DNA from: Senegalia massiliensis
GTDB lineage: Bacteria > Bacillota > Clostridia > Tissierellales > SIT17
Direction: 5' to 3'
NCBI RefSeq assembly: GCF_900626135.1
Contig: NZ_LR130786.1
Span: 584,296-648,295 of the forward strand
DNA: 64,000 bases
Position 1 is the first letter of the stretch; each line of letters opens with the position of its first letter. Shown in pieces: positions 10,944 through 22,839 of the stretch. Made by a program: the position numbers and the translations under genes. A model generated the notes under the pieces. That model saw only the letters and a list, made by a program, of their open reading frames with translations, made no database searches and was not told where the DNA came from.

Positions 10944-10976
10944 AATTGTTTCCTCCTTCCTGCTTCTGTTATATTA

Positions 10977-11587
<611 letters not shown>

Positions 11588-12001
11588 TTAGTTTTTTGGC
11601 TTCTTAGTACCATACTTAGATCTTGCTTGTCTTCTTTCATCAACACCTGATGTATCTAATGTACCTCTTACAATATGATATCTAACTCCAGGTAAGTCTT
11701 TTACTCTTCCACCTCTTATAAGAACAACACTATGTTCTTGAAGATTATGGCCTATACCTGGGATATAAGCTGTAACTTCATGTCCATTTGTAAGTCTAAC
11801 TCTTGCTATTTTTCTTAAAGCTGAGTTAGGTTTTTTAGGTGTAACAGTTTTAACAGCTGTACATACTCCTCTTTTTTGTGGTGAATTTATCTTTGTAGTC
11901 TTCTTCTTTAATGAGTTAAATCCATCATTTAAATGTGGAGAGTCAGATTTTTTAGTTACTTTCTTTCTACCTTTTCTTACTAATTGGTTAATAGTTGGCA
12001 T
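11588..12001 (-). CDS. rpsL: 30S ribosomal protein S12
   Basis: S12 controls decoding accuracy at the A site. The 137-residue product starts [15 protein letters not shown]; the short upstream extension of the open frame overlaps the GGAGG site and is not used. The streptomycin-resistance positions are wild type, with lysines in [11 protein letters not shown] and [11 protein letters not shown]; the latter segment also carries the aspartate that is methylthiolated in some bacteria. It lies 20 bases downstream of the L7Ae-family gene. Confidence 0.98.
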   Translation of the reverse strand: MPTINQLVRKGRKKVTKKSDSPHLNDGFNSLKKKTTKINSPQKRGVCTAVKTVTPKKPNSALRKIARVRLTNGHEVTAYIPGIGHNLQEHSVVLIRGGRVKDLPGVRYHIVRGTLDTSGVDERRQARSKYGTKKPKN

Positions 12002-12021
12002 ATGGGCACCTCCTTCCAAAT

Positions 12022-12264
12022 TTACTTAAGTATAGCTACTGTTGCAGCTCTAACATCAATTCCACAGGCTTCCCCTAGCTCTTTCATGCTTTTTATAAAA
12101 ATGACTTCTACTGATTTTTTATTAGCTTCTTCTAATAAATCACTAGTAACCTTTTTATCTGCATCTTCTGCTACATATAAAAGATTAACACTATCTTTCA
12201 TTAAAAATCTTTTAGCCTGCTTGGTTCCTACTACTTTGTTCTTATCTTTAATATTAGATAACAA
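12022..12264 (-). CDS. rplGB: L7Ae-family kink-turn RNA-binding protein (YbxF-like)
   Basis: An 80-residue protein of the L7Ae/L30e family, in the position of ybxF/rplGB between rpoC and rpsL in Firmicutes. The core [20 protein letters not shown] and the C-terminal [19 protein letters not shown] helix-strand (here [14 protein letters not shown]) fit the family, whose B. subtilis members bind kink-turn RNA. It starts with TTG, supported by GGAGGAG 7 bases upstream. It is the first gene of the str operon and probably works on RNA in the cytoplasm; its ribosomal role is not settled. Confidence 0.9.
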   Translation of the reverse strand: MLSNIKDKNKVVGTKQAKRFLMKDSVNLLYVAEDADKKVTSDLLEEANKKSVEVIFIKSMKELGEACGIDVRAATVAILK

Positions 12265-12293
12265 AACAAGTCTCCTCCTTAAAATACCGATAG

Positions 12294-12321
12294 GATTATG
12301 GAATAAACTTATCCCATAATC
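12294..12321 (-). promoter_or_regulatory. hairpin in the str operon leader
   Basis: Arms 12294-12301 and 12314-12321 form a perfect 8-base-pair stem that can extend through the AT-rich loop. It lies between the promoter at 12364-12392 and rplGB. There is no U-tract, so it is more likely an mRNA-stability or protein-binding element than a terminator. Its function is unknown. Confidence 0.4.
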
Positions 12322-12363
12322 ACTATCAATACTAAAAAGACAATCAAATTTACATACTCAAAT

Positions 12364-12392
12364 ATTGTAACATCACATAGAATAACTGTCAA
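12364..12392 (-). promoter_or_regulatory. promoter of the str operon (rplGB-rpsL-rpsG-fusA-tuf)
   Basis: TTGACA (12387-12392) and TACAAT (12364-12369) are separated by 17 bases on the minus strand, close to consensus. It starts only 11 bases after the rpoC stop codon and I see no terminator between, so the operon may also receive readthrough from rpoBC. Confidence 0.8.
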
Positions 12393-12402
12393 GAATTATA
12401 AG

Positions 12403-15400
12403 TTATATTTCCAAATCTTCTTCTATTATTTTTTTCTCTTCATTGTCTTCTATAATTTGTACATCTTTTGATTGATCTAAGTCCTCTTCTAAAGGTTCTG
12501 TTCCATTCACTGCAATAGATTTATATTTTCTCATACCAGTACCAGCAGGTATAAGTTTTCCAATTATAACATTTTCTTTTAATCCTAATAAATGATCTTC
12601 TTTTCCTTTTATTGCAGCTTCTGTTAAAACTCTTGTAGTCTCTTGGAAAGAGGCTGCTGAAAGGAATGAATCTGTAGCTAAAGATGCTTTAGTAATTCCT
12701 AAAAGAACTCTTTTACCAACTGCTGGATCGCCACCATCAGCTTCAATTCTATCATTTTCAGATTGGAATTCAAATATATTTACAAGACTTCCTGGAAGTA
12801 AATCTGTATCTCCAGAATCTTCGATTTTAACTCTATTTAACATTTGTCTAACTATTACCTCAACATGCTTATCGTTAATATCAACACCTTGCATCTTATA
12901 AACTCTTTGAACTTCCTTTACAATGTAATTTTGAACTCCAATTACACCTTTAATCTTTAGTATATCATGAGGGTTAACAGATCCTTCTGTTATTTCATCT
13001 CCAGGTTCTATTTCTTCGTCTTGTCTTACTTTTATTCTAGAACCATAAGGAATTGTATAAGTTTTAGATTCTTTATCCTCATTTGTAACAACTACTTCTT
13101 TTTTCTTTCTGGTTTCATTTATACTTACTTTACCGGCTATTTCAGATATTATAGCAAGTCCTTTAGGTTTTCTAGCTTCAAATAACTCTTCTACCCTTGG
13201 AAGACCTTGAGTTATATCTCCACCAGCTACCCCACCAGTATGGAAAGTACGCATTGTAAGCTGTGTACCAGGTTCACCTATAGATTGTGCTGCTATTATA
13301 CCTACAGATTCACCAACATCTACTTTTCCACCTGTTGCAAGGTTTTTACCATAACATTTAGAACATACACCGTGCTTAGATTCACATGTTAAAGCAGAAC
13401 GAACATCTAATGAAGTTATTCCAGCATCTATTATTTCTTTTGCTTTATCATCATTTATAAATTCTTGTTTTTCTACTATAACTTCTCCTGTATTAGGATT
13501 TTTCAAAGTATCTAAACTGTATCTTCCAACTATTCTATCATATAGTTCCTCTATTACTTCATTACCATCCATAAATGCCTTAACATTTATTCCTTTTTCT
13601 GCTCCACAGTCTTCTTCCCTTACAATTACATCCTGACTTACATCAACAAGACGTCTTGTAAGATATCCTGAGTCAGCAGTTCTAAGCGCTGTATCTGCAA
13701 GTCCTTTTCTAGCACCATGGGTAGATATAAAGAATTCGAGTACTGATAAACCTTCTCTAAAGTTTGATTTAACTGGTATCTCTACAGTCTTACCAGAAGC
13801 ATTCGCCATAAGTCCTCTCATACCAGCAAGCTGTCTTATCTGGTTTTTACTACCTCTAGCCCCTGAGTGACTCATAATAAAGATATTATTTAATCTGTCT
13901 AGATTCTCCATAAGAGCGTCAGTAACATCTTCTGTTGTTTTAGTCCATACTTCTATAACTTTTTCATATCTTTCTTCATCTGATATAAGTCCTCTTCTAA
14001 AAGCTCTCTCATATTTCTCAACCTTTTCTTCTGCTTCTCCTACAAGTATTCGTTTAGCTTCTGGAACAATTATATCACTTACTCCAATTGTTACAGCTCC
14101 TATAGAAGAATAATGGAATCCTAGGTTTTTAATGTGATCCAGCATAATAGCAGTAGTAGTATTTCCATGCTTTTTAAAACATTTATCAATTATTACTCCA
14201 AGTCCTTTTTTAGTAACAAGTCCTTTATTTTGATCATTACCAGGGTCATCATTTAACCCATCAGTTTCAAGAAAATATTTATCTTTACTTCTATCTATAA
14301 TTCCTAAATCTTGTGGTATATTTTCATTAAATATAAATCTTCCTACCGTACTTTCCACAAGTTTACCTTTATCATTCTCATCTAATTTAACTAAGACTTT
14401 AACTTTAGCATGAAGTCCAACACTTTCATTTTGATAAGCATGTAATAACTCATCATAATCTTTAAATATCATACCTTCACCTTTTTCACCAGGTATGTCG
14501 ATAGTTAAATAATAAGTTCCAAGTACCATATCCTGAGTTGGAGTGGTTATTGGGCTACCTGCTTGTGGTGCTAATATATTATTTATAGAAAGCATTAAGA
14601 ATCTTGCTTCAGCTTGTGCCTCAGTAGATAACGGAACGTGAACAGCCATTTGGTCCCCATCAAAGTCTGCATTATATGCAGTACATACTAATGGATGAAG
14701 TTTTATAGCTTTACCTTCTACTAATATAGGTTCAAATGCCTGTATTCCTAAACGGTGAAGTGTAGGCGCACGATTAAGTAATACTGTATGATCTTTAATT
14801 ACTTCTTCTAATACTCCCCATACTTCAGGTTTAATTTTTTCTACCATTCTCTTAGCACTTTTAATATTATGTGCAAATCCATCATTAACAAGTTTCTTCA
14901 TTACAAATGGTTTGAATAATTCAAGTGCCATTTTTTTAGGTAAACCACATTGATAAAATTTAAGATCAGGACCTACAACAATAACAGATCTACCTGAATA
15001 ATCTACCCTTTTACCAAGTAAGTTTTGTCTAAATCTACCTTGCTTACCTTTCAACATGTCTGATAGTGATTTTAAAGGTCTATTACCAGGTCCAGTTACA
15101 GGTCTTCCTCTTCTACCATTATCAATAAGTGCATCTACTGCTTCTTGTAACATTCTTTTTTCGTTTCGAACAATGATATCTGGTGCACCTAAATCTAATA
15201 ATCTTTTAAGTCTATTGTTTCTATTTATAACTCTTCTATAAAGGTCATTTAAGTCAGATGTTGCAAATCTACCACCATCTAATTGAACCATAGGACGTAA
15301 ATCTGGTGGTATAACTGGAACTGCATCTAGTATCATCCACTCAGGTTTATTTCCAGATTGTTTAAAAGCCTCTATTACTTCGAGTCTTCTTATTATTCTA

Positions 15401-16011
15401 ATTTTCTTTTGTCCAGAACTTTCCTTAAGTGCAGCTTTAAGTTCTTTTGACTCACCTATTAAATCTATCCTCTTTAGAAGTTCTTCTACTGCTTCTGCTC
15501 CCATTCCAGCAGTAAAACTATTTCCATGTTTATCAATTGCTTCCCTATATTCTTTTTCACTTAATAATTGTTTGCTTGATAGTGAAGTTTCACCTGGATC
15601 AATTACAACATAAGAAGCGAAATACAATATTTTTTCAAGTGATCTCGGGCTCATATCAAGTATAAGTCCCATTCTACTTGGTATTCCTTTAAAGTACCAA
15701 ATGTGAGATACAGGGGCTGCGAGTTCAATATGCCCCATTCTTTCTCTTCTCACTTTAGATTTAGTTACTTCTACTCCACACCTATCACACACTACACCTT
15801 TATATCTTACTCTTTTATACTTCCCACAATGACATTCCCAGTCTTTTGTAGGCCCAAAAATCTTTTCACAGAATAAACCTTCTTTTTCAGGCTTTAATGT
15901 TCTGTAGTTTATTGTTTCTGGCTTTTTGACTTCTCCTCTAGACCACTGTCTAATTTTTTCTGGAGACGCCAACCCTATTTTTATTGAATCAAAATTGTTA
16001 AGTTCAAACAA
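12403..16011 (-). CDS. rpoC: DNA-directed RNA polymerase subunit beta'
   Basis: The catalytic large subunit of RNA polymerase, 1202 residues. The N-terminal zinc site is C60, C62, C75 and C78. The active-site motif NADFDGD (447-453) holds the three magnesium-binding aspartates. The second zinc site lies near [11 protein letters not shown], and the trigger-loop and bridge-helix region follows the [15 protein letters not shown] segment. No large SI3 insertion is apparent, as expected for Firmicutes. It starts with TTG behind a GGGAG site and follows rpoB by 39 bases. Confidence 0.99.
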   Translation of the reverse strand: MFELNNFDSIKIGLASPEKIRQWSRGEVKKPETINYRTLKPEKEGLFCEKIFGPTKDWECHCGKYKRVRYKGVVCDRCGVEVTKSKVRRERMGHIELAAPVSHIWYFKGIPSRMGLILDMSPRSLEKILYFASYVVIDPGETSLSSKQLLSEKEYREAIDKHGNSFTAGMGAEAVEELLKRIDLIGESKELKAALKESSGQKKIRIIRRLEVIEAFKQSGNKPEWMILDAVPVIPPDLRPMVQLDGGRFATSDLNDLYRRVINRNNRLKRLLDLGAPDIIVRNEKRMLQEAVDALIDNGRRGRPVTGPGNRPLKSLSDMLKGKQGRFRQNLLGKRVDYSGRSVIVVGPDLKFYQCGLPKKMALELFKPFVMKKLVNDGFAHNIKSAKRMVEKIKPEVWGVLEEVIKDHTVLLNRAPTLHRLGIQAFEPILVEGKAIKLHPLVCTAYNADFDGDQMAVHVPLSTEAQAEARFLMLSINNILAPQAGSPITTPTQDMVLGTYYLTIDIPGEKGEGMIFKDYDELLHAYQNESVGLHAKVKVLVKLDENDKGKLVESTVGRFIFNENIPQDLGIIDRSKDKYFLETDGLNDDPGNDQNKGLVTKKGLGVIIDKCFKKHGNTTTAIMLDHIKNLGFHYSSIGAVTIGVSDIIVPEAKRILVGEAEEKVEKYERAFRRGLISDEERYEKVIEVWTKTTEDVTDALMENLDRLNNIFIMSHSGARGSKNQIRQLAGMRGLMANASGKTVEIPVKSNFREGLSVLEFFISTHGARKGLADTALRTADSGYLTRRLVDVSQDVIVREEDCGAEKGINVKAFMDGNEVIEELYDRIVGRYSLDTLKNPNTGEVIVEKQEFINDDKAKEIIDAGITSLDVRSALTCESKHGVCSKCYGKNLATGGKVDVGESVGIIAAQSIGEPGTQLTMRTFHTGGVAGGDITQGLPRVEELFEARKPKGLAIISEIAGKVSINETRKKKEVVVTNEDKESKTYTIPYGSRIKVRQDEEIEPGDEITEGSVNPHDILKIKGVIGVQNYIVKEVQRVYKMQGVDINDKHVEVIVRQMLNRVKIEDSGDTDLLPGSLVNIFEFQSENDRIEADGGDPAVGKRVLLGITKASLATDSFLSAASFQETTRVLTEAAIKGKEDHLLGLKENVIIGKLIPAGTGMRKYKSIAVNGTEPLEEDLDQSKDVQIIEDNEEKKIIEEDLEI

Positions 16012-16050
16012 GGGGCTTTCTCTCCCTTCCTTAAAGTTTTATAAAGAAAA

Positions 16051-19000
16051 TTACTCATTATCATTATCATCTTCTGCTTTAAGTCCTAAATTTAAATCGT
16101 TAATCTCATCGTCTACTGATTCTTTAATCTCAATTTCATCATTATTTGTAAGAACCTTTATGTCTAACGATAAACTTTGGAGTTCTTTTATAAGTACTTT
16201 AAAAGATTCTGGAACTCCTGGTTCAGGGATATTTTCCCCTTTTACAATAGCTTCATAAGTTTTAACTCTACCAACAACATCATCAGATTTAACTGTTAAT
16301 ATTTCTTGAAGAGTATGAGCTGCACCATATGCTTCAAGTGCCCAAACTTCCATTTCTCCAAATCTTTGTCCTCCAAATTGTGCTTTACCACCAAGTGGTT
16401 GTTGAGTAACAAGTGAATAAGGACCTGTTGATCTAGCATGTATTTTATCATCTACTAAATGATGAAGTTTCAGCATATACATATATCCTACAGTAACTGG
16501 ATTATCAAAATACTTACCAGTTCTTCCATCACGAAGAGAAATCTTTCCTGTTTCAGGAAGTCCCGCTTTTTTCAATGCCTCAAATATATCTTCTTCATTA
16601 GCACCATCAAATACAGGAGTAGCTATATGCCAACCTAATTCTTTAGCAGCCATACCCAAATGAACTTCCAATACCTGACCTATATTCATACGTGAAGGAA
16701 CTCCAAGTGGATTTAATAGTATATCAAGTGGTCTACCATCAGGTAAAAATGGCATATCTTCTTCAGGTAATATTCTAGATATAACACCTTTATTACCATG
16801 ACGTCCACACATTTTATCTCCAACATTAATCTTTCTTTTAGTACTTATATATACACGAACTAATTCATTAACTCCTGGTGATAATTCATCTCCATTTTCT
16901 CTCTTAAATACCTTAACATCAATAATTATACCCGTTTCACCATGAGGTACTCTTAGAGATGTGTCTCTAACTTCTCTTGCTTTTTCTCCAAAAATAGCAC
17001 GTAAAAGTCTTTCTTCAGCAGTAAGCTCAGTTTCACCTTTCGGTGTAACTTTACCAACTAAAATATCTCCAGGTTTTACTTCAGCACCTATTCTTATTAT
17101 TCCTCGTTCATCAAGATTTTTCAGAGAGTCTTCTCCAACATTTGGAATATCTCTTGTTATTTCTTCAGGACCTAGTTTAGTATCTCTAGCATCTGCTTCA
17201 TATTCTTCTATATGAATAGATGTAAGAGCATCTCTTTTAACTAAGTTTTCATTTATTAAAATAGCATCCTCATAGTTATAACCTTCCCAAGTCATATATC
17301 CTATAAGCATATTTTTACCTAAAGCTATTTCACCTAAGTCTGTAGATGGACCATCAGCTATAACTTGGCCTTTTTCAATGCGTTCACCTTTTTCCACTAT
17401 AGGCTTTTGATTTATACAAGTACCTTGGTTTGAACGTTTGAATTTGAGAAGTTTATACCTTTCTAATCCACCATCTTCATCTTTTCTGATTGATATTTCA
17501 TCAGCAGATACATTTTCTACAACTCCAGAAACTTTAGATACTATAGCAACTCCTGAATCTTTTGCTGCTTTATATTCCATACCTGTACCAACTATAGGTG
17601 ATTCAGACTTAAGTAATGGCACTGCTTGACGTTGCATGTTTGCTCCCATAAGAGCTCTATTAGCATCATCATTTTCAAGGAAAGGAATCATCGCTGTAGC
17701 TACAGAAACTATTTGCTTCGGAGAAACATCCATGTAATCAACCTCTTCACGGCTCACTGCATCATAAGTTCCATCTTCAGCTCTAACTACAACTCTTTTA
17801 TTTAAAAATTTACCTTCTTCATCTAATGGCTCATTTGCCTGAGCAACAATAAATTTATCTTCTACATCTGCTGTAAGATAATCTATGTCCATTGTCATTC
17901 TTATTTTTTCTTTATCTGCTCTTCTATATGGAGCTTCAATAAATCCATATTCATTAATTCTTGCAAAACTTGCAAGTGAGTTTATAAGTCCTATATTTGG
18001 ACCTTCTGGCGTTTCAATAGGACACATTCTTCCATAGTGAGATGGATGAACGTCACGAACCTCAAATCCAGCTCTATCTCTACTTAGTCCACCAGGACCT
18101 AATGCAGACATCCTTCTCTTATGAGTAAGTTCTGCTAATGGGTTGGTTTGATCCATAAATTGTGAAAGTTGAGAGCTGCCAAAAAACTCTTTGATAGAAG
18201 CCGCAACTGGACGTATATTAATAAGAGCTTGAGGAGTTGCAATATCAATATCTTGTATTGTCATTCTCTCTCTAACTACTCTTTCCATTCTAGATAAACC
18301 AATTCTAAATTGATTTTGTAATAATTCTCCTACTGAACGTACTCTTCTATTACCTAGATGATCTATATCATCAGTTTCTCCTATCCCTTGGAAAAGATTG
18401 AATTCATAACTAATAGAAGCTATTATATCAGGAATTATTATATGTTTAGGTAATAATTCTCTAAACCTCTGTTCTACAGCTTCTTTTATATCTTGAGTGT
18501 CTGAATATTCATCTAATATTTCTTTAAGTACAGGATAATATACTCTTTCTTTTATTCCTAATTCTTCTAAGGATATAGGCAAATCAAGTGCTTTTACATC
18601 TACAAAATGATTACCTATAACTTTTATTATCTTATTTTCCTCTGATAATATATCAACTTTATTTATGCCTGCTGCTTCTATTTCTAAAGCCTTATCTCTA
18701 GTGATTTTATCACCTTTAGAAACTATTATTTCTCCAGTTGATTCATTTACAATATTATCAGATGAAATTTTATTAACAATTCTTCCGCTTAAAGCAAGTT
18801 TCTTGTTAAATTTATATCTACCTACTTTTGCTAAATCATATCTCTTTGGATCAAAAAACAAAGTATTAATAAGTGATCTTGCACTTTCTACAGCTGGTGG
18901 TTCTCCCGGTCTAAGTCTTTTATATATTTCTAAAAGACCTTCTTCTTCATTTGTAGTATTGTCCTTTTCAATACTGTTTAGTAAATGTTCTGATTCACCT

Positions 19001-19629
19001 AAAAGCTGTAATATTTCTGCATCAGTACCATAACCAAGTGCTCTTAAAAGAACAGTTACAGGTAATTTTCTAGTTCTATCTACTCTTACATATACTATGT
19101 CATTTGAATCACTTTCATATTCCAACCATGCCCCTCTATTAGGAATGACCGTAGATGAAAAGAGCTTATCTCCAGTTTTGTCTACTTTTTCAGAATAGTA
19201 AACTCCTGGTGATCTAACTAATTGACTAACTATAACCCTTTCTGCACCATTAACTATAAAGGTACCTTTGTCTGTCATGAGATGGAAATCTCCCATAAAT
19301 ACTTCTTGTTCCTTTACTTCTCCAGTTTCTTTGTTAATAAGTCTAACTTTTACTTTTAATGGAGCTGAGTAAGTTGCATCTCTTTCTTTACATTCCTCAA
19401 TACCATATTTGGGTTCATCCGACACATAATAGTCTACAAATTCTAGGATTAAATTCCCAGTATAATCCTGGATTGGAGAGATATCATCAAACACCTCTTT
19501 AAGTCCTTCCTTTACAAACCATTCATATGATGTTTTTTGAACCTCAATCAAATCGGGAAGTTCTAATACTTCATCAATTACTGAATAACTCATTCTAACC
19601 CGTTTACCATACGAAACAGGATGCACCAT
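16051..19629 (-). CDS. rpoB: DNA-directed RNA polymerase subunit beta
   Basis: The beta subunit, 1192 residues. The rifampicin pocket reads [14 protein letters not shown] then [12 protein letters not shown], with wild-type Asp, His, Arg and Ser at the positions changed in resistant mutants. The conserved [18 protein letters not shown] region is at the C-terminus. The ATG at 19627-19629 is preferred over a GTG three codons upstream, because the AAGGGG ribosome-binding site would overlap that GTG. The C-terminal tail is short and acidic. Confidence 0.99.
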   Translation of the reverse strand: MVHPVSYGKRVRMSYSVIDEVLELPDLIEVQKTSYEWFVKEGLKEVFDDISPIQDYTGNLILEFVDYYVSDEPKYGIEECKERDATYSAPLKVKVRLINKETGEVKEQEVFMGDFHLMTDKGTFIVNGAERVIVSQLVRSPGVYYSEKVDKTGDKLFSSTVIPNRGAWLEYESDSNDIVYVRVDRTRKLPVTVLLRALGYGTDAEILQLLGESEHLLNSIEKDNTTNEEEGLLEIYKRLRPGEPPAVESARSLINTLFFDPKRYDLAKVGRYKFNKKLALSGRIVNKISSDNIVNESTGEIIVSKGDKITRDKALEIEAAGINKVDILSEENKIIKVIGNHFVDVKALDLPISLEELGIKERVYYPVLKEILDEYSDTQDIKEAVEQRFRELLPKHIIIPDIIASISYEFNLFQGIGETDDIDHLGNRRVRSVGELLQNQFRIGLSRMERVVRERMTIQDIDIATPQALINIRPVAASIKEFFGSSQLSQFMDQTNPLAELTHKRRMSALGPGGLSRDRAGFEVRDVHPSHYGRMCPIETPEGPNIGLINSLASFARINEYGFIEAPYRRADKEKIRMTMDIDYLTADVEDKFIVAQANEPLDEEGKFLNKRVVVRAEDGTYDAVSREEVDYMDVSPKQIVSVATAMIPFLENDDANRALMGANMQRQAVPLLKSESPIVGTGMEYKAAKDSGVAIVSKVSGVVENVSADEISIRKDEDGGLERYKLLKFKRSNQGTCINQKPIVEKGERIEKGQVIADGPSTDLGEIALGKNMLIGYMTWEGYNYEDAILINENLVKRDALTSIHIEEYEADARDTKLGPEEITRDIPNVGEDSLKNLDERGIIRIGAEVKPGDILVGKVTPKGETELTAEERLLRAIFGEKAREVRDTSLRVPHGETGIIIDVKVFKRENGDELSPGVNELVRVYISTKRKINVGDKMCGRHGNKGVISRILPEEDMPFLPDGRPLDILLNPLGVPSRMNIGQVLEVHLGMAAKELGWHIATPVFDGANEEDIFEALKKAGLPETGKISLRDGRTGKYFDNPVTVGYMYMLKLHHLVDDKIHARSTGPYSLVTQQPLGGKAQFGGQRFGEMEVWALEAYGAAHTLQEILTVKSDDVVGRVKTYEAIVKGENIPEPGVPESFKVLIKELQSLSLDIKVLTNNDEIEIKESVDDEINDLNLGLKAEDDNDNE

Positions 19630-19774
19630 ATTATTCACCCCTTATAAAAACTAATTCCAAAAGGTAATGGAACTCCTTTGGTGGAAAATTTTTCATTACA
19701 TCTATAATACTATTGCCATAAAAATTATTTTTATACAATTTTCATGCCAAATATTCATTATTTTGCATCTTATA

Positions 19775-19803
19775 ATGCTATCACACAACATGCAATATGT
19801 CAA
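19775..19803 (-). promoter_or_regulatory. promoter of rpoB-rpoC
   Basis: TTGACA (19798-19803), a 17-base spacer and TAGCAT (19775-19780) on the minus strand, with TGTG just upstream of the -10. The 145-base leader to rpoB has no recognised RNA family. The promoter lies directly downstream of the rplL terminator, so rpoBC is partly uncoupled from rplJL. Confidence 0.75.
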
Positions 19804-19821
19804 GAAAAAGAAATAGCATTA

Positions 19822-19846
19822 AAAAAGGTACCTTTAAGGTACTTTT
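19822..19846 (-). terminator. terminator or attenuator after rplL
   Basis: A hairpin with 12 paired bases and one bulged G on the plus strand (GGTACC core) starts 13 bases after the rplL stop and ends in a run of T on the minus strand. In many bacteria the rplL-rpoB interval carries an attenuator that sets the ratio of ribosomal protein to polymerase subunit; this fits. Confidence 0.8.
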
Positions 19847-19858
19847 TATTAAAATAAA

Positions 19859-20236
19859 TTACTTAAGCTCTACAGTAGCTCCTACTTCTTCTAACTTAGC
19901 TTTCATTTCTTCAGCTGCTTCTTTTTCAACGCCTTCTTTAACTGGCGCTGGTGCTCCATCAACTAATCCTTTAGCGTCTTTTAATCCAAGTCCAGTTATT
20001 TCTCTTACAACTTTAATAACTTTAATTTTTGAATTTCCAGCGTTTGCAAGGATAACATCAAATTCTGTTTGCTCTTCTTCTGCTGCTCCACCTGCTGCTG
20101 CTCCGCCACCTGCTACCATTACTGGTGCTTGTGCACTTACATCAAACTCTTCTTCAAGAGCTTTAACTAAATCTGATAATTCTAATACAGTTAACTCTTT
20201 AACTTGATCTATTATGTTTGTGATTTTTTCACTCAT
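19859..20236 (-). CDS. rplL: 50S ribosomal protein L7/L12
   Basis: L7/L12 forms the flexible stalk that recruits translational GTPases. The 125 residues show the N-terminal dimerisation domain [20 protein letters not shown], an Ala/Gly-rich hinge (about residues 40-55) and the C-terminal domain with [20 protein letters not shown]. It lies 19 bases after rplJ. Its high expression is consistent with the strong promoter and L10 leader upstream of rplJ. Confidence 0.99.
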   Translation of the reverse strand: MSEKITNIIDQVKELTVLELSDLVKALEEEFDVSAQAPVMVAGGGAAAGGAAEEEQTEFDVILANAGNSKIKVIKVVREITGLGLKDAKGLVDGAPAPVKEGVEKEAAEEMKAKLEEVGATVELK

Positions 20237-20255
20237 TTATAATTCCTCCATTTTT

Positions 20256-20774
20256 TTATTGTTCGTCTGCGGATTCTTCTCCACTATTTTCTTTATCAAC
20301 AATTGCTTGTATACCTCTAGCAAACTTACTAATTGGTGCATTTAATGCAATAACAACTTGAGTAAGTAAGTGTTCTTTAGAAGGTAAGTTAGCTATTTCA
20401 GTTATTTTATCAAGGCCTAATACATCACCTTCAACTATACCTGCTTTAAGTTCTAATTTCTTATGATCTTTAGCAAAGTCATTAGTTATCTTAGCAGCTA
20501 TAACTGGATCTTCATTAGATATTGCTATTGCATTTGGTCCAGTTAAGTGATTAGTAAATTCTTCATAACCTTCTTCTTTAAAAGCAAATCTCATCATAGT
20601 GTTTTTATAAACTTTATATTCTACACCTGCTTCAGAGTACTTTCTTCTAAGCTCAGTCACTTCATCTACATTTAATCCTCTATAATCAACTAATACTACT
20701 GATTTAGCACCTGATATTTTATCTCTTATTTCTTGAACTAGTTGTTGCTTTTGCTCAACTATTTTTTTGTTCAT
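20256..20774 (-). CDS. rplJ: 50S ribosomal protein L10
   Basis: L10 anchors the L7/L12 dimers on 23S rRNA. The 172 residues include VVLVDYRGLNVDEVTELRRK at the RNA-binding N-terminal domain and a C-terminal helix that binds L12 dimers. It starts with ATG behind GAGGAGG. An L10 leader RNA and promoter lie directly upstream, so the rplJ-rplL pair is controlled separately from rplKA. Confidence 0.98.
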   Translation of the reverse strand: MNKKIVEQKQQLVQEIRDKISGAKSVVLVDYRGLNVDEVTELRRKYSEAGVEYKVYKNTMMRFAFKEEGYEEFTNHLTGPNAIAISNEDPVIAAKITNDFAKDHKKLELKAGIVEGDVLGLDKITEIANLPSKEHLLTQVVIALNAPISKFARGIQAIVDKENSGEESADEQ

Positions 20775-20950
20775 TTTACTTCCACCTCCTCGAATAAGGA
20801 ATAAATACTCATAAAATTAAAAGGTCTTCCATAGACAAGGAAGACCTTTTATATAATTATATATAAATTAATCATAATCGGTACAACCTAGGTAGGAAAT
20901 TTAAACCATTTGGTCCCTACTTTCTACGGTTCTTTATTAAATTTTAATCT
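20775..20950 (-). ncRNA. L10 leader (ribosomal protein autoregulatory RNA) with attenuator
   Basis: The leader reads AGAACCGTAGAAAGTAGGG, then CCTACCTAGGTTGTACC after the minus-strand promoter, the pattern of the L10 leader, a kink-turn RNA bound by L10(L12)4. A terminator-like hairpin follows at 20819-20850 (12 base pairs, GGTCTTCC arm, then AATTTTAT). The expected behaviour is premature termination or repression when L10-L12 is in excess. Confidence 0.85.
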
Positions 20951-20956
20951 TTTAAT

Positions 20957-20985
20957 ATATTACCACGGTCTACCTATTATGTCAA
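20957..20985 (-). promoter_or_regulatory. promoter of rplJ-rplL
   Basis: TTGACA (20980-20985), 17-base spacer, TAATAT (20957-20962), preceded by GTGG giving a TGn extension. It begins 14 bases after the rplA stop; no terminator is seen between rplA and this promoter. Confidence 0.75.
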
Positions 20986-20998
20986 TAAAAATTTTAAT

Positions 20999-21700
20999 TT
21001 ATCTATCCATTAATTTTTGACCATTAAGTTTGATTCCTGGTCCCATTGTGCTTGAGATAACTACACTCTTAAGATATCTACCTTTAGCTGCTGATGGTTT
21101 CGCTTTTATTATAGCTCCCATTAAAGCATCAAAGTTTTCTTTTATTTTTTCTTCTCCAAAAGAAGCTTTACCGATCGGAACGTGAACTATACTAGTTTTA
21201 TCTACTCTATATTCCACTTTACCTGCTTTAATATCATTCACAGCTTTTGCAACATCAAAAGTAACTGTACCTGATTTAGGATTAGGCATTAATCCTTTTG
21301 GTCCAAGAACTCTACCTAGTCTTCCAACTACACCCATCATATCTGGAGTAGCTACTACTACGTCAAAACCAAACCAGTTTTCTTTTTGAATCTTATCTAA
21401 ATATTCATCAGCTCCAACAAAATCTGCTCCAGCTTCTTCAGCTTCTTTTGCTTTTTCACCTTTTGCAAATACTAAAACTTTTTTAGTTTTACCAGTACCA
21501 TGTGGAAGTACTATAGCACCTCTTACTTGTTGGTCTGCATGTCTTGGATCAACACCAAGTTTAATTGATAATTCAATTGTTTCATCAAAATTAGCTTTAG
21601 CAGTTTTCTCAACTAATTCAATAGCTTCGTCAACATCATAAAGTTTTTCTCTATCAACTAATTTGATACTATTATCATATTTCTTTCCTCTTTTAGCCAT
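20999..21700 (-). CDS. rplA: 50S ribosomal protein L1
   Basis: L1 forms the mobile L1 stalk at the E site and is a translational repressor of its own operon in several bacteria. The 233 residues include [20 protein letters not shown], the [19 protein letters not shown] signature and the [18 protein letters not shown] end. It follows rplK by 49 bases. A possible binding site on the mRNA lies upstream of rplK. Confidence 0.98.
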   Translation of the reverse strand: MAKRGKKYDNSIKLVDREKLYDVDEAIELVEKTAKANFDETIELSIKLGVDPRHADQQVRGAIVLPHGTGKTKKVLVFAKGEKAKEAEEAGADFVGADEYLDKIQKENWFGFDVVVATPDMMGVVGRLGRVLGPKGLMPNPKSGTVTFDVAKAVNDIKAGKVEYRVDKTSIVHVPIGKASFGEEKIKENFDALMGAIIKAKPSAAKGRYLKSVVISSTMGPGIKLNGQKLMDR

Positions 21701-21749
21701 TTATATCCTCCTTTGTGGTATTATCGATTTACATCTCCCACTTTTTTCT

Positions 21750-22175
21750 TTATTCTTCTACTACTATACCCATACTTCTTGCAGTACCTGCCACCATACT
21801 CATAGCAGCATCTATATCACTTGCATTTAAATCAGGCATTTTAGTTTCAGCAATTTCTTTAACTTGATCCTTAGAAATTGTTGCTACTTTATTTTTATTA
21901 GGTTCTCCAGATGCTGTGTCTAATCCTAAAGCTTTCTTTAGTAAAACAGCAACAGGAGGAGTCTTAGTTATAAATGTAAATGATCTATCTTGATATACTG
22001 TAAGAACAACTGGAATTACCATACCAGGTTGATCAGCAGTTTTAGCATTAAATTCTTTACAGAATCCCATTATATTAACACCATGTGGTCCTAAAGCAGT
22101 ACCTACTGGTGGCGCTGGAGTTGCTTTACCAGCTGGAATTTGTAACTTAACTACAGCTTGAACTTTTTTAGCCAT
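21750..22175 (-). CDS. rplK: 50S ribosomal protein L11
   Basis: L11 forms the GTPase-associated centre with 23S helices 43/44 and is needed for RelA activation in other bacteria. The 141-residue product starts [20 protein letters not shown], and the proline-rich [17 protein letters not shown] segment is intact. The ATG at 22173-22175 is used: AAGGAGG lies 10 bases upstream and the family length is 141; the open frame extends three codons further to a GTG next to the ribosome-binding site. Confidence 0.98.
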   Translation of the reverse strand: MAKKVQAVVKLQIPAGKATPAPPVGTALGPHGVNIMGFCKEFNAKTADQPGMVIPVVLTVYQDRSFTFITKTPPVAVLLKKALGLDTASGEPNKNKVATISKDQVKEIAETKMPDLNASDIDAAMSMVAGTARSMGIVVEE

Positions 22176-22200
22176 CCCTGTCACACCTCCTTATCTATTT

Positions 22201-22226
22201 GTGGTTAGTCGGGTTTCCCCTCCCAC
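22201..22226 (-). promoter_or_regulatory. candidate L1-binding translational operator in the rplKA leader
   Basis: On the minus strand 22201-22226 folds with GTGG at one end and CCAC at the other, enclosing GAGGGGAAACCC. This lies 26 bases before the rplK start. L1 of several bacteria represses rplKA by binding a leader that mimics its 23S rRNA site; the GUGGGAGGG-CCC-CCAC pattern looks like that class, from memory. Another hairpin, 22229-22246 (7 base pairs), adjoins it. Confidence 0.45.
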
Positions 22227-22250
22227 TTTAGACTTATAAAAGTCTATAAA

Positions 22251-22270
22251 AAAGAGTAATATACTCTTTA
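22251..22270 (-). terminator. weak terminator overlapping the nusG stop
   Basis: AAAGAGTA and TACTCTTT arms (22251-22258 and 22262-22269) form an 8-base-pair stem with a three-base loop, followed on the minus strand by TTTATAG. It overlaps the nusG stop codon. I found no convincing promoter between it and rplK, so it may only attenuate transcription into rplKA. Confidence 0.55.
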
Positions 22271-22795
22271 TAAGCTTTGTACTTGATCAAAATCAAGTTC
22301 TACAAGTGTTTCTCTCCCAAACATAGAAATAAAAACTTTAAGTTTTCTTTTCTCAGTATTTATTTCTTTTACTGTACCCATGAAATTTTCAAATGGCCCA
22401 GATATTACTTTTATAGAATCATCTACTTTGATATCAATTTCAGGAAGTGCTTCCTTAACACCCATATTTTTAATTTCTTCAGGGGTTAGAGGTATAGGTT
22501 TAGAACCAGGACCTACAAATCCTGTTACACCTCTTGTATTTCTAACAAGATACCATGATTCATCAGTCATTACCATTTTAACAATAACATAGCTCGGGAA
22601 TTTCTTTCTTTCTTTGACTTTTTTCTTGCCATCTTTCACTTCTACATACTCTTCAGTAGGTACAAGTATTTCATGTACAATGTCTTGCATAGATCTGTTT
22701 TCAACTAGTTTTTCTATGTTTGCTTTAACTTTGTTTTCATGACCAGAATAAGTATGAACGACATACCATTTGGCCTTATCCGACATATCTGTCAT
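22268..22795 (-). CDS. nusG: transcription termination/antitermination factor NusG
   Basis: NusG binds the RNA polymerase clamp and modulates pausing and coupling. The 175 residues comprise the NGN domain (WYVVHTYSGHENKVKANIE; FPSYVIVKMVMTDESW) and a C-terminal KOW domain (VISGPFENFMGTVKEINTEK). Two Met codons (residues 1 and 4) are possible starts. The only strong Shine-Dalgarno (22823-22830) is 27 bases from the first ATG, with a hairpin between them; see findings. It is 44 bases after secE. Confidence 0.97.
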   Translation of the reverse strand: MTDMSDKAKWYVVHTYSGHENKVKANIEKLVENRSMQDIVHEILVPTEEYVEVKDGKKKVKERKKFPSYVIVKMVMTDESWYLVRNTRGVTGFVGPGSKPIPLTPEEIKNMGVKEALPEIDIKVDDSIKVISGPFENFMGTVKEINTEKRKLKVFISMFGRETLVELDFDQVQSL

Positions 22796-22803
22796 AGATT
22801 TCG

Positions 22804-22830
22804 GGACTCCAATAGAGTCCTTCCCTCCCT
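22804..22830 (-). promoter_or_regulatory. nusG: Shine-Dalgarno plus hairpin upstream of nusG
   Basis: Minus strand: AGGGAGGG at 22823-22830, then a hairpin with arms 22815-22820 and 22804-22809 (GGACTC/GAGTCC) and a five-base loop, then 8 bases to the ATG at 22795. If the hairpin forms, the effective spacing becomes about 10 bases. A weak GGAG, inside the hairpin arm, is the alternative. Confidence 0.45.
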
Positions 22831-22839
22831 TGCTTTTTA

